DNA of 24,574 nucleotides. Source: Priapulus caudatus. Lineage: Eukaryota; Priapulida; Priapulimorpha; Priapulimorphida; Priapulidae. The notes beneath the pieces are model-generated. The model made no database searches. It saw only the letters and a program-made list of their open reading frames with translations, and had not been told where the DNA came from. The stretch spans positions 914,557 through 939,130 of the forward strand of contig NW_014577063.1 in the NCBI RefSeq assembly GCF_000485595.1. The letters are read 5' to 3'. Below, piece by piece: positions 1-11,617 of the stretch (its first letter is position 1; every line of letters starts with the position of its first letter). The position numbers were made by a program, and so were the translations under genes.

Positions 1-685
1 TACTATCTATCTATCTATCTATCTATCTGCTTCTATCTATCATCTATCTATCTAGCTATCTAATCTATCATCTAGCGAATCTGTCTAATCGGTCTATCTA
101 TCTATCTAATCATATCTATCTATCGTATCTATCTATCTATCTATATCTATCTATAGCTATCTATCTCATCTCTATCTATCTATCTTTCTATCTATCGTAT
201 CTATCTATCTATCTATCTATCGATCTATCGTAATCTACTCTATCTATCTATCTTATCTACTATCTATCTGTCTATTTATCTAACGATCTATCTATCTCTC
301 TCTCTATCTTTATCGCTCTATCTATCTAACTATATCTGATCTATCTATTACTATCTATCTATCATAATCTATCTATCTATCTATCTATGCTACATCTATC
401 TATCTATATCTATCTATCTATCTATCTATCTATCTTATTATCTATCTATCTTCTATTATCATCTATCTATCTATCTATCTATGCTATCTATCTATTCTAT
501 CTATCTCTATCTATCTATCTATCTCTTACTTCTATGCTATCATCTATCTATTTCTATCTATCTATCTATCCTATCTATCTATCTATCGATTATATTATCT
601 AATCATCCATCTATCTATTTATCTATCTATCATGCCTATTTATCTATCTATTCTATTTCTATCTATCTATCTATCTATCTGGTGT
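1..685. repeat. Imperfect (CTAT)n microsatellite, truncated by window start
   Basis: About 680 bp of CTAT/TATC tetranucleotides, broken by many one- or two-base insertions and a few variants such as TCTGTCTAAT. The interruptions move the reading frame, so the Leu/Ser/Ile/Tyr-rich open frames here are by-products of the repeat. The array reaches base 1, so its true length is unknown. Some of the irregularity may be sequencing error, because single-base indels dominate elsewhere in the window too. Confidence 0.97.
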
Positions 686-735
686 TTGTGTGTGTCGTGT
701 GTGTGTGTGTGTGTGCGTGGTGTGTGTGTGTGTGC

Positions 736-775
<40 letters not shown>

Positions 776-815
776 GTGCGTGTGTGGTGCGACTGTGCGT
801 GTGTGTGTGTGTGTG
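686..815. repeat. (GT)n microsatellite joined to the CTAT array
   Basis: GT dinucleotides with GC and GG interruptions follow directly on the tetranucleotide array, forming a compound microsatellite. Cys/Val-rich and His/Thr-rich frames on the two strands are repeat artefacts. Alternating purine-pyrimidine GT with GC steps can adopt Z-DNA; this is known chemistry and was not tested here. Confidence 0.96.
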
Positions 816-3757
816 ATAGCGGCGATTCGATTTAATTGCCAGCCTTACATAGCGCCTTATTATAGCGCATGCCAACTATCTTAACATTGCCTCGGTGGTG
901 ATGCGTAAACGCGGGATTTGCGCTTACGTACCTACGTCCTCTAACGGGGTGTACTTACGTACCAGCACGACGGCCAGGACAAGTAGGCTGATTGCTTTCA
1001 TCTCACGCGATGTCCTTACGCCGTCTGCTAAGATGATCTAACACAGTTTAAGAAAAACGCAATGTCATCTTCGTCTCGCATTCGGCTGCTGCTACCCAAC
1101 TGATTGCGTATAGGTTATACGGAATTGATTCGCGTTAGGTTTAAGCCGTAAAAATCCATTTTGATGTATGTTTTATCGACTGTATACAGTAAACTATATA
1201 TATATATATATATATACAGTACGGATAAAAGACGAATTTCTTCGGCTACCGCTACTTATAGTGTTATCAAACATTAATGGGTAGCTATCATCGCTAAAGT
1301 GAGCGGGGAACGTGCCGCAACTAAGAACTTATATGACGCGGGCACTCACCTTTTAACTTTCGAGCGAATCGACGAATGTACTCCGCGTGTGTATTTGTTG
1401 TTGACGGATGCTGTAAACCTTCCGCCGACGCGTCCGCTGCTGCTGCTTCCCTGATGCGCAAATATCTCCTAGCGATCGCGTGCGCGCGTGTAAACTGGTC
1501 CGACTTTGTTTCACCTCTGCATCCCCTTGCTCACGACATTGGCATACGGCGAGCGAATTTTATAGACGACCATGCTGCGGACTAGACGTCCGACAGTCGC
1601 TCGCGACTACGGTGCAGTTGTAACGAGTGAAAGTCGTCGGGGCCGTCATCGTCAGTCAGTAACGCTTCGCTGGCCGATTTAAACGAGTGCTTAGCGAGTC
1701 TTAATCATTACGAAACTAACGGTGGGAACGACCGTGTGCAATCAGGAGTGCGTGTGTAGACGCGGACGGGCGGGTGGGGTGAGCACCTGGTCAACCCGCT
1801 GCTGGCATTGTTGTTGTTTTTTGTTTGTTGTTGTTGCTGAAAATGTTTACCGTCGGTACATGGCCCTCGGATTTCTCTCGCCCCTTACCACACCACTATA
1901 CCCCCTCCCCCCGTTGGTGTTTACGATACGCTTTGCCGACCATCGCCTGTCCTTGGTAGCAAAGGCGGCAGACCTGGGCTAAATCGTGGACGCAAGGACG
2001 CGCAAGACCATATTATTTGTTCAGGCTTTGAAATCCCTCCGACCACTGCGGCGAGCGACACGCGCCGTTCGCGACACAATGAGCCTTTATTTGCCAAGTG
2101 AAAGTAATTGAGATAGACTGCCGCCAGTAGGGAACACTCGGGCCGAGGGTGGACCGCTCTGATACGTTATTAGCGTGACGGTGGCTATAGTTCAGGGCCA
2201 TCTCGATGTAAAGTTCGTGCTACGTTGCTGCAGAATTTTGTTATAAAAAATTCAAGCTATTCAAACAACAGTTTGCCATAACGAGGAATGTCTGTTGAAA
2301 GACAATTATGTGTCTATTCTAGCAAGCTTACGTGACATTTGAAGGACCATGTGCCGAGCCGAGCGAGTGAATAACGTTTAGGGAGAGTCAGAGGTATTTT
2401 CATATCGATATATCGATTACGCTTTCGACCTAATATTGAAATGGCGTTGATAGAATAATAAGTTGCATTCTCGGATTGAAATTGAAAATATGTCACGCAT
2501 GTCATGGTAAATGGAAATATAAACACAACCAACTATGAACGACATGTTTTCGAGTTTTAGAATTGCAGTCCTATCGCGTATAGAACATTGTCATGGAATA
2601 CCGCACCTAGTAATGTGAGCGAACCCGTACGCGGCACTTTTAAGCAAGTATAGCTTACTTCAAAGAATACTTCACCTGTGCACTTATACAGAGAACAAAT
2701 CCACATGGGCGAAGCGTGCGCAACATGCACGATCAGTACGCGAGTGAAGTCATAAAAGAGAACGTCAGATGAAACTGATAGCGATGAAAACGTGATGACC
2801 TGTAAACGTAGGAATGCCATGGTATGGCCAGAGACGAGATTTATGCATCATGCACGCACGGCACAAGAAAGGGCAGCTTCGTTTTGACCTTGTAATCCTT
2901 ACTGATATGCACGATTATGTTAATTCAAGGCTTTCGCAGGTTTTTATTCGACTTTAAAATTACACAATAAAGTTTTGTGTGCTACTGCTATCTCATTACA
3001 ACGAAGACAGAGCAGTACTTGATTCGTTATCCATAATCTATATCTATAATGGCAATTAATAGTTTAATGGGACAATAATTATGGTGATGTAAAACGTAAA
3101 AAAACGTCTACAGCATTACAAAGGATAAGGTTTATCCGCTGTCTCCGATTATCTGTTGGTACATGTAATATGTCATCAAACGGTTTCTTGCCGTTGTAAG
3201 TAGCTTGCGCATGCAGGCAACGGTAATTCTACGTTTAGTTTTCTCTGTTGCCTATACTGGCGTATTACCTGAAAATCGCGTGTCTAGTCTAGTGTACCTT
3301 TACAGTTAGGCGTAGCCATTCACGATTTAAGCCAACCTCATGGACAAACTTGCGTTGTTTGTATATAGCACAAGAGGTTACACAGGAAATACCTTCACCT
3401 CGCAACGTGCTGCCGTATAAATGGAAGATATTACCGGTGAAATTATAGCAGGCAGTGCATCAGGTGCAGTAACGCTAACTCCGTATGCTGCAGCGGCCTT
3501 TTAGTGTTAATCCCTCTATTTAGTAATCTGTTAGTTAGAGATCACACAATAATAGTAGTGTTGGGGGGAAAAGGACACAATGTGTTGGCATTCTAAGAAT
3601 TATTAGCGGAAAATTTTACCTAGATAGTCATAGATAGCGGATATATTTGGGGGCATTGGTGATAGAATCTTGATCAAGTGGGCGTGGTTTATGCGCTTAT
3701 GTTAGCGAACGGATGTTAGCTATTGCGCTTTCCGTCGCAGCCATTACGACCAGTGCC
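816..3757. other. Non-repetitive DNA with no supportable gene
   Basis: This stretch is mixed-composition, CpG-containing DNA. The open frames are short (at most about 87 codons) and show no recognisable domain. Small landmarks are a (TA)n run at 1196-1215, a TCAGTCAGT initiator-like string at 1652-1660 in CpG-rich DNA, and an AATAAA at about 2967 followed by T/G-rich sequence that could be a polyadenylation site. No exon could be linked to any of these. Confidence 0.6.
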
Positions 3758-3796
3758 ATGGATCTGAAGGATGAAAGCGAATACGAGCTCGAGTAA
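3758..3796 (+). CDS. Possible tiny coding exon, unrecognised
   Basis: A 12-codon frame reading MDLKDESEYELE and then a stop has a good start context (GTGCCATGG). It lies 17 bases after an acceptor-like string, TTTCCGTCGCAG, ending at 3740. From that acceptor the frame is also open upstream of the ATG, so it could instead be the acidic tail of a terminal exon. The surrounding 60 bases have coding-like composition compared with the AT-rich neighbourhood. A weak donor (GTAATC at 3792) is another reading. Nothing identifies a gene, and a chance occurrence is likely. Confidence 0.15.
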   Translation: MDLKDESEYELE

Positions 3797-3959
3797 TCAC
3801 CCTATCCGGACCACCGGATTTATAATGATACGCTGGGAATACAGGAGCGTAGCCAGCCCAATTTGCTTAATTGGTAGGCAAAGCCACGCGTGAGTTGTGT
3901 TGAAGGTGTGTGAAGGTGACCGCCATTGACAATATGTAATGACTACTAATGTATTTACA

Positions 3960-4030
3960 TTTCTCTGGTGGGATTGAACCTGGAATAGGTCAGAATAACT
4001 CATCGTTATACTGACCGCGTGCCCATGTGC
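3960..4030 (-). repeat. tRNA-like / tRNA-SINE-like remnant
   Basis: On the minus strand, GGTTCAATCCC (3970-3980) is an exact match to the RNA polymerase III B-box consensus GGTTCRANYCC. About 37 bases upstream is an approximate A-box (GGTCAGTATAACGATG). GGTCAG and CTGACC in between could pair like an anticodon stem. A clean 7-bp acceptor stem is not evident, so an intact tRNA is unlikely. A decayed tRNA gene or the head of a tRNA-derived SINE fits better. Confidence 0.35.
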
Positions 4031-4034
4031 GTGT

Positions 4035-4105
4035 CACCAAGAGCTAATAATACTTACAAATAATATATATATATATACATATACACGTATTTTTAGCTCT
4101 TGGTG
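4035..4105. repeat. 13-bp perfect inverted repeat around an AT-rich loop
   Basis: CACCAAGAGCTAA (4035-4047) pairs exactly with TTAGCTCTTGGTG (4093-4105) across 45 bases that include (TA)n. It sits directly beside the tRNA-like remnant. It could be a very short MITE, the hairpin tail of a SINE, or a cruciform-prone site. No target duplication is clear. Confidence 0.7.
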
Positions 4106-4413
4106 TCTCCTATAGCATTCGTAACATGGCGCTCCGATTATAACTCAAAGATCTAATTAATTCGAACTATTAAATTCGAAAAAAAAAAGCTCTTTGTAGG
4201 ACTGTGTTGCAGATTATATCTGCAATGATACCCATGTTTTCATATTTCTCACGTATAGGTGACACGTCAGTCGGAAACTGCAAGCGACTATCTTCATAAT
4301 CCTTCATCTTTCACTTCATTCATCACCGCGTAGGTCAAGGGTAAATATGAAAAGCGGAGATAATCCGGAGTGTGCGCGAAAGCCTTGGGCTAGCTACGAA
4401 ATGATTCACTGCT

Positions 4414-4652
4414 GTGCGAGCGGGTATTATTTACAGCATAGAAACGATGTACCGTATGATTAATATACGCCTTGATCGCGCGAACACCTATAAAATCATG
4501 CCATGCGAATCAAAATGTTTTTGTCGCTACGTTTCTCGAAGTGGTCCATTATTGCAAATAAGGTCGACGTGCGAGCTAGTTGGGCTCCAAACCTGTGCAG
4601 AGGAAGGGAGATAACAAGAGCCATAGGCGGATATATTGTACATGAGCAAAGC
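4414..4652. other. Non-repetitive stretch, no supportable gene
   Basis: Two overlapping frames of about 65 codons are open here, but neither has a domain, convincing splice sites or any similarity I recognise. Nothing else is visible. Confidence 0.4.
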
Positions 4653-4733
4653 AATCAACGCACTAGCATATCTCGTCACATATCGTATCGAGCTCTATAA
4701 GCTTGAAGTTGCGCCTATGCTAGTGCGTTGATT
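4653..4733. repeat. 18-bp perfect inverted repeat
   Basis: AATCAACGCACTAGCATA (4653-4670) is repeated exactly in inverted orientation at 4716-4733, with a 45-base loop. CATAGGCG (4622-4629) also pairs with CGCCTATG at 4712-4719, giving a second overlapping pairing. An 18-bp perfect match is unlikely by chance. A small foldback element or a structured-RNA hairpin would explain it. Confidence 0.75.
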
Positions 4734-5085
4734 ATAAAGAGGAAATTGGACCTGTACAGAATTATTCAATGACACGCATAGGAAGATATATTTACGTTAA
4801 ACCGAGTTAGTAAGTTAAACTCGGTTAAATTACATTTTATTATTCACATTTTACACGTAAACATCCTACACGAATTTCATTCCCGCTCGTGCGTGCGTGT
4901 GAAGATAGATAGACAAATTTGTGAATAAGAAAGTGAGAATGCTTAAAAGAAGGTGATATATACGTGATATCTACGCGCTACAATTATTGCGCCGGGCATG
5001 TTAAGTTGATGACAAAACGCTCGTACATTATACAATTTAATCTTCCCAGACAGGATCACAACAGCGATTTGGTTTCGATTCAACA

Positions 5086-5110
5086 TTATATATATATATA
5101 TATATATATA
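5086..5110. repeat. (TA)n microsatellite
   Basis: About twelve TA dinucleotides, followed by further ATATTATATATA. Confidence 0.9.
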
Positions 5111-5139
5111 CTGATATTATATATAGGTTAGGGACATCT

Positions 5140-5197
5140 GTAAGAAGAGGCCTGGACAGCCTCTACGGGCACAGCTCGACTGAGCTACCCACGGGGA
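5140..5197 (-). repeat. tRNA A-box-like sequence with hairpin
   Basis: On the minus strand, GTGGGTAGCTCAGTCGAGC resembles the 5' part of a tRNA with its D arm and A-box (TAGCTCAGT). It is followed by an AGAGGC..GCCTCT hairpin. No B-box (GGTTCRANYCC) is seen at the expected distance, so this is a truncated tRNA-derived sequence such as a SINE head, and not a functional tRNA. Confidence 0.35.
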
Positions 5198-5628
5198 TTT
5201 GTTTGCGTGGTTTGTGTTGTGCTATTATAATGTATATATAAAAATTGTAACAAAAAAAGTTTCATTTAAGAAATTGCTATACTAAGTTAGAAGTTAGAAG
5301 CCAGACGACCACAGGGTAGCGAGCATTTCGATTCACTTTTTAAGAACTACATATATTATATATAATATATAATGAATACGATTATATCCGCGCGGCAAGT
5401 GGCTATATGAGTTTTAATCAAATAAATACTGTGACGGTATTGATTTCTGCGGGATTTTCATTTGCGTTAACATTTTCATCATAGTTTTTTGATTGGCCTT
5501 CCATGTCTCGTATTGTTACCATATGAAGGCATAGATGCGAAGATATGGCTGTGTCAAAATCAAACCTCTCTGAAAGTTAAACTGTACACGCTCAACAACA
5601 GTATCTGAACTTATTACATATAGTACGT

Positions 5629-5676
5629 ATATATATATATATATATATACTAGCCTGGTACCCGGCGTTGCTCGGG
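5629..5676 (+). repeat. (TA)n followed by CCCGGCGTTGCTCGGG motif
   Basis: An 11-unit TA run leads into TACTAGCCTGGTACC and then an imperfect GC-rich palindrome, CCCGGCGTTGCTCGGG (5661-5676). The arrangement recurs in copy 2. It looks like the terminus of a dispersed element inserted at a TA microsatellite. I cannot name the family from the sequence alone. Confidence 0.6.
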
Positions 5677-7425
5677 AACGCATAGGAACAACTTTAGAGC
5701 AAATTTAGCCACATATACTTACAATTTACTACTACAATTTTTACTTACAATTTAAAATATTTTCACCCCCTTCACCCATACGTCCCCATCAGACAGAAAG
5801 AGAAACGGTACTAGATTCACAATCTAAATACCATCCGGCCGCACGGACTCAATCTATGGTAGAGATTCTGGATGATAGAAAGACAGTTTTCACCCTCCCA
5901 CAAGAATGGTATACACGTAAGGCTAATTCTCAGCCGACACTCTAGGGTAGCTGGTGGCTCGTCTACCTTTATAACTTTAAAAAAAACTTAATTCTAAGGA
6001 TAGATTCGTACAGCAGAAAACAATCAAATAAGAAATATTTGACAAATATTCTAAACAGTTCGAACGATTCTATGATTCTATGTAGTCAAAGCTTCTAGAT
6101 ATACAGCATTGTTATCAAATTGTGCAGCAAGTTATTATGAATATGCCTCTCTGGCTTTGCAAGCCTCGTCTCGCCTTTAAAATACACAATTGTAGCAGAG
6201 CTCCGCGCATATGGTTAGCACTACGCGTAATTTTAGTATCTGTATTCCACATTCAGCTCTTTGCCTTCCAGTGCATTAATTACCGTTATACTTCGTTATT
6301 ACCCCCATACGGTGCATTACAAGCACCGAGTTAGAATCGTCCCCTCACGCGGTCGCCCGCGGACTCATCGCCCGCAGTTGTCACTGGTCATCACGGCATA
6401 GTCGACGCGTTGTCCAACTGCGCAGTACGAATAGACCAATGACCAGCGACCACGTCGAAGGAAACGTGGACAGGAGGAGAAAGATGGAGGCCTGAGCCCC
6501 AGACGGATCTAGATGAGCTGGTGGGCATCGAGTCGGCGCACGGATATATAAGGGTAATAATAGATTTAATTCTATTGATACCATGTTATATATTATATCC
6601 GAATGTAATACACAGACAAATTACAATTTAAAAATGCAAATGAACGAAAATGAACCACTAAAAGTGTGTGTTGTGCTGCTTTGAGACTCAACTGACAACT
6701 GAGTGCATAATGAAAAAATGTATAAATTTGTGCATGATGTTAACCTTGTATTAACAAAGTTTTGCCTTTTGTGTCGCTAGATGGATACATTCGGGGAATT
6801 CGGCCTGTTCTACTTTTTCTGACTCTCAACCCACTGCTAAAATTATCGCCCATATTTAGGCCTATTTATCGTTATATATCTACAAATAAGAATGGATTAA
6901 CAATATGGGATAAGCCTATGTTGGTGTCCGACACACGGGCCTATACACTGAGATGCGGTGGCGTGGCTTGATGCTCACCGCGGCGAAGATTACCGTGTCA
7001 GAAAATCGGCTTCTTCTCTCTATAATATTTAAATTTATTATATCATGTAAGTATACTACTATACTATAGTATAGCCACGCGCTCGTGTGTGTGTCTGTGT
7101 GTGTGGTACAAGTACAATTATTAGTAATAATAGTCGTGGTAATTATCAGAGAACGCCAATGAGAAACGGATTAAACCCCTAAAAAACATCGCATGTATTA
7201 GTTGATTGTATGAAAGTGTATAGGCCGATTTAACGACCCGATCTCACTAACTAGTTATGCGTAATTACAATTGTCGAAATTAAAATAAGTATGCTAACAC
7301 GCGTATAAGTGACCTACTTGCCTGATTAACGTACCGGATGTAATAAGTTCAGATATTGTTGTAGAGCCGTGTACAGTTTAACTTTCAGAGAGGTTTGATT
7401 TCGCACACAGCCATCTTCTATCTTC

Positions 7426-7970
7426 ATCCTATCATAACCTTCGGAAAATATTCTTCTTCCCGTGAGATAATGTGCATGCGCGAGCACCGTTTCATGCATG
7501 CAGCACGGACTGAAGAAAACGGTATAATATAGCTTGCTGAAGGAGAAAGGGATGGGAGACTGAGGAAAGGCGGCAGGGATGATAGCTGAAGGGCGGTAGA
7601 AGAAGGAGGCTGATCGAGGGACTCGGGGGTGCAAGGGGAAGGACGGGAGGGGATGAAGTACGAGTTTTGCACCCTGCAGGCTAGGGCGCCCTCCTAATTA
7701 TAAACACAGGTCTGCTGATAGCAATTTATTACATAAATCTATGCTGGGATACCCTCTAACCATATTAAATGCACATTCATAACAAAATATAACTCTTCTG
7801 GTGAGATATTGCGCATGCGCTAACACACTATCCAGATTGTGTACTGACAGGTATATGCAGCGGGCACCTTACATGCAAGGTCGTCTTCCTATTTCTTAAG
7901 TGAGATCTACTGATGGAATGTTATCATAGAAATCTATGCTAGAATACCTCCTCTTCATGTTAATATGGTA
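7426..7970. repeat. Internal diverged direct repeats inside the right arm
   Basis: TCTGCTGATAG..AATCTATGCTGGGATACC (7711-7760) recurs in diverged form at 7907-7955 (TCTACTGATGG..AATCTATGCTAGAATACC). GTGAGATATTGCGCATGCGC (about 7800) resembles GTGAGATAATGTGCATGCGC (about 7460). The right arm was therefore built from several older duplicated units, all also present in copy 2. Confidence 0.6.
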
Positions 7971-8203
7971 ACAGCAAGCGAGAGCATGGAAGCCAAACAA
8001 AACTATGACGAAAATGTAACGTAAATGAAAATCGCGTAGAAAAACAAATTCAAAATGAAATTTTATTAAAAACTGTATAGCCACTTGCGCGGATATAATA
8101 GTATTCATTAATGCAATGCAATTACGAGCCATGCACGTCTGTCTTATCGTGTACGCCAATTAACGTGTATTGTTTATTCTTATCTGTCATGAAAGGGTCT
8201 CCT

Positions 8204-8213
8204 TCTCTTTTTT

Positions 8214-8264
<51 letters not shown>

Positions 8265-8352
8265 CTTTCTCTTTCTCTCTCTGCGTGTGTGTTGGTGTTT
8301 GTGTGCGTGCGTGCGTGCGTGCGCGTGTGTGTGCGTGTGTGTGAGCGAATGA
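8204..8352. repeat. Compound (CT)n / (GT)n(GC)n microsatellite, copy 1
   Basis: About 24 CT units, then CTTT-type units, then GT/GC alternation. The corresponding block in copy 2 has the same order but a much shorter CT run, as expected for microsatellite slippage or assembly compression. Confidence 0.95.
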
Positions 8353-8674
8353 GAGAAAAAGAGAAAAAGACGAACAACGATGTTTTATCGCGCTTTTCAT
8401 GTTTACCGTATTGCAAAATTGATGACAATCACGTAGAACGCCCGAGGTATCCTCCTTTTCTGGAAATTTCTTTATGAATTTTTTTTCCTGAAAATTTCTT
8501 TTAATTCAGATTTCAAATCAAATTTTAGTGTAACACTAAGCGTAGAGCCCATTATCTAGGTCATGCAATTTACAACGGATTTGCAATGCGTTGGATTAAT
8601 GAAAATTCACACTTTCACACATGCACCGCGTAATATCTGTTTTCTAGGTAACCTTCAAACAGTAGTGAACGTGA

Positions 8675-8727
8675 TACGTATGATCACGTATGATCACGTA
8701 TGATCATTTATGATCACGTATGATCAC
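8675..8727 (+). repeat. 10-bp satellite ACGTATGATC, 5 units
   Basis: Five tandem decamers, the fourth reading ATTTATGATC. They sit exactly at the junction between the two 3.4 kb copies. TGATCA palindromes span the unit junctions. Confidence 0.95.
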
Positions 8728-8775
8728 AGAGCATTTCGATTCACTTTTTAACACATTTATATATATATATATATA

Positions 8776-11521
8776 TGAATACGATTATATCCGCGCAAGT
8801 GGCTATAGAGTTTTTAATTCAAATAAAAACTGATGACGTATTGATTTCTGCGGGATTTTCATTTGCGTTACATTTTCGTCATAGTTTTATTTGGCTTCCA
8901 TGTTCTCGTTTGTTGTTACCATATAAAGCATGTGGAAGATTAATGCTGTGTGCGAAATCAAACCTCTCTGAAAGTTAAACTGTACACGGCTCAACAACAG
9001 TATCTGAACTTATTACATATAGTACGCATATATATATATATATATACTAGCCTGGTACCCGGCGTTGCTCGGGGAAAAACGCATAGGAACAACTTTTAAG
9101 AGCAAATTTAGCCACATATACTTACAATTTTATACTTACAATTTTATACTTACAATTTTAAAATATTTTCACCCCCTTCACCCATACGATCCCCATCAGA
9201 CAGGAAAGAGAAACGTACTAGATTCACAATCTAAATACCATCCGGCCGCACGGACTCAATCTATGGGTAGAGATTCTGGGATGGATAGAAGACAGTTTTC
9301 ACCCTCCCACAAGAATGGTATACACGTAAGGCTAATTCTCAGCCGACACTCTAGGGTAGCTGGTGGCTCGGTCTACCTTTTTATAACTTTAAAAAAAACT
9401 TAATTCTAAGGATAGATTCGTAACAGAGAAACAATCAATAAGAAATATTTGACAATATTCTAAAACAGTTCGAACGATTCTATGATTCTATGTAGTCAAA
9501 GCTTCTAGATATACAGCATTGTTATCAAATTGTGCCAAGTTATTATGAGTATGCCTCTCTGGCTTTGCAAGCCTCGTCTCGCCTTTTAAATACACAATTG
9601 TAGCAGAGCTCCGCGCATATGGTTAGCCTACGCGTATATGTTTAGTATGCGTATTCCACATTCAGCTCTTTGCCTTCCAGTGCCATTAATTACCTTATTA
9701 CTTCGTTATTACCCCCATACGGTGCATTACAAGCACCGAGTTTAGAATCGTCCCCTCACGCGTCGCCCGCGGACTCATCGCCCGCAGTTGTCACTGGTCA
9801 TCACGGCATAGTGCGACGCGTGCCAACTGCGCAGTACGAATAGACCAATGACCAGCGACCACGTCGAAGGAAACGTGGACAGGAGAGAGAAAGATGGAGG
9901 CCTGAGCCCCAGACGGATCTAGATAGAGCTTGGTGCATCGAGTCGGCGCACGGATATATAAGGGTAATAAATAATTTAATTTTTTATACCATGTTATATA
10001 TTATATCCGAATGTATACACAGACAAATTACAATTTAAAAAATGCAAATGAACGAAAATGAACCACTAAAAGTGTGTGTTGTGCTGCTTTTGAGACTCAA
10101 CTGACAACTGAGTGCATAATGAAAAAAATGTATAAATTTGGCATAGTTTAACCTTGTATTAACAAAGTTTTGCCTTTTGTCCGCTAGATGGCTACATTCG
10201 TGGGAATTCGGCTGTTCTACTTTTCTGACATCACCCCACTGCTAAAATTATCGCCCATATTTAGGCCTATTTATCGTTATTATATCTACAAATAAGAATG
10301 GATTTAACAAATATGGATGAGCCTATGTTGGTGTCCGACACATGGTCTATATATACACTGAGATCGGTGGCGTGGGCTTGATGCTCACCGCGGCGAAGAT
10401 TACCGTGTCAGAAAATCGGCTTCTTCTCTCTTATAATATTATAAATTATTATATATTATATACTATATATATATACACGCGCTCGTGTGTGTGTCTGTGG
10501 TGTGTGGTACAAGTACAATATTAGTAATAATAGTCGTGGTAATTATCAGAGAACGCCAATGAGAAACGGATTAAACCCCTAAAAAACATCGCATGTATTA
10601 GTTGATTGTATGAAAGTGTATAGGCCGATTTAACGACCGCGATCTTCAACTAAACTATTAGTTGCGTAATTACAATTGTCGAAATTAAAATAAGTATGCT
10701 AACACGCGTATAAGTGACCTACTTGCCTGATTAACGTACCGGATGTAATAAGTTCAGATATTGTTGTAGAGGCGTGTACAGTTTAACTTTCAGAGAGAGT
10801 TTGATTTCGCACACAGCCATCTTCTATCTTCATCCTCATCTACCCTTCGGAAATATTCTTCTTCCCGGAATAATGTGCATGGCGCGAGCACCGTTTTCAT
10901 GCATGCAGCAGCGGACTGAGAAAACGGTATATATAGGCTTGCTGAAGGAGAAAGGGATGGGAGACTGAGGAACGGCGCAGGGATGATAGCTGAAGGCGGT
11001 AGAAGAAGGGGCTGATCGAGGAGACTCGGGGGTGCAAGGGAAGGACGGAGGGGATGAAGTACGAGTTTTGCACCCTGCAGCTACCGGCGCCCCCTAATTA
11101 TAACACAGGTCTGCTGATAGCAATTTATTACATAAATCTATGCTGGGATACCTCTAACCCATATTAAATGCACATTCATACAAAATATAACGTCTTCTGG
11201 TGAGATATTGCGCATGCGCTAACACACATCCAGATTGTGTACTGACAGTATATCAGCGGCGCACCTTACATGCAGTACCGTCTCTCCTATTTCTTAAGTG
11301 AGATCTACTGATGGAATGTTATCATAGAAATCTAGTGCTAGAAGTACCTCCATCTTCATGTTAATATTGGTAACAAGCAAGCGCCGAGACATGGGAAGCC
11401 AAAACAAAACTATGAGGAAAATGAACGGTAATAATGATAAATCGCGTAGAAAAACCATTCAAAATGAAATTTTATTACAAAACTGATAGCCACGTGCGCG
11501 GCATCATACACTAGTATTCAT
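8776..11521. mobile_element. Foldback-like element with inverted ends, copy 2
   Basis: It has the same layout as the element in copy 1: a left end reading GAATACGATTATATCCGCGC, an inner inverted block at about 8965-9020 pairing with about 10750-10815, and a right end near 11470-11521 more damaged by indels. The CCCGGCGTTGCTCGGG motif is at 9058-9073. No coding capacity for mobilisation is visible. Confidence 0.5.
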
Positions 11522-11617
11522 AATGCAATGCAATTTACGAGCCATGCAACGTCTGGTCGAAACGTTACGCCAATTAGCGTGTATTTGTTATTCTCAATCT
11601 GTCGATGAATAGGTTCC

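Larger units (their letters stand above)
5374..8112. mobile_element. Foldback-like element with inverted ends, copy 1
   Basis: The left end (from 5374, GAATACGATTATATCCGCGC) returns inverted at the right end (to 8112), and similarity extends inward for about 150 bp (left about 5374-5515, right about 7965-8112). A second, inner block also pairs: left 5540-5620 with right 7338-7415, including AAAGTTAAACTGTACACG in inverted orientation. The right arm is longer because about 500 bp of other diverged sequence lies between its two blocks. No transposase or reverse transcriptase is visible, so this would be a non-autonomous element of unknown superfamily. The target-site duplication is obscured by flanking TA-rich DNA. 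Confidence 0.55.
5321..8728. repeat. 3.4 kb tandem duplication, copy 1
   Basis: This copy begins with GAGCATTTCGATTCACTTTT, which recurs at 8729. The two copies run in parallel for about 3.4 kb through many shared landmarks: the CCCGGCGTTGCTCGGG motif, the GGCCGCACGGACTC stretch, the (CT)n microsatellite, and the closing ACGTATGATC satellite. Differences are overwhelmingly 1-2 base insertions or deletions, with few substitutions. No protein-coding gene is supported inside. Confidence 0.95.

Noticed and set aside
387-884. Overlapping open frames rich in Leu/Ser/Ile/Tyr and Cys/Val
   Set aside because: They are translations of CTAT and GT microsatellites, with no unique sequence.
7326-7672. 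Minus-strand frames of 82 and 102 codons, Pro/Ser-rich
   Set aside because: They lie in duplicated foldback DNA with no intact counterpart in copy 2 and no recognisable domain.
9065-9403. 112-codon plus frame in duplication copy 2
   Set aside because: The equivalent region of copy 1 does not hold the frame, and no recognisable domain is present.
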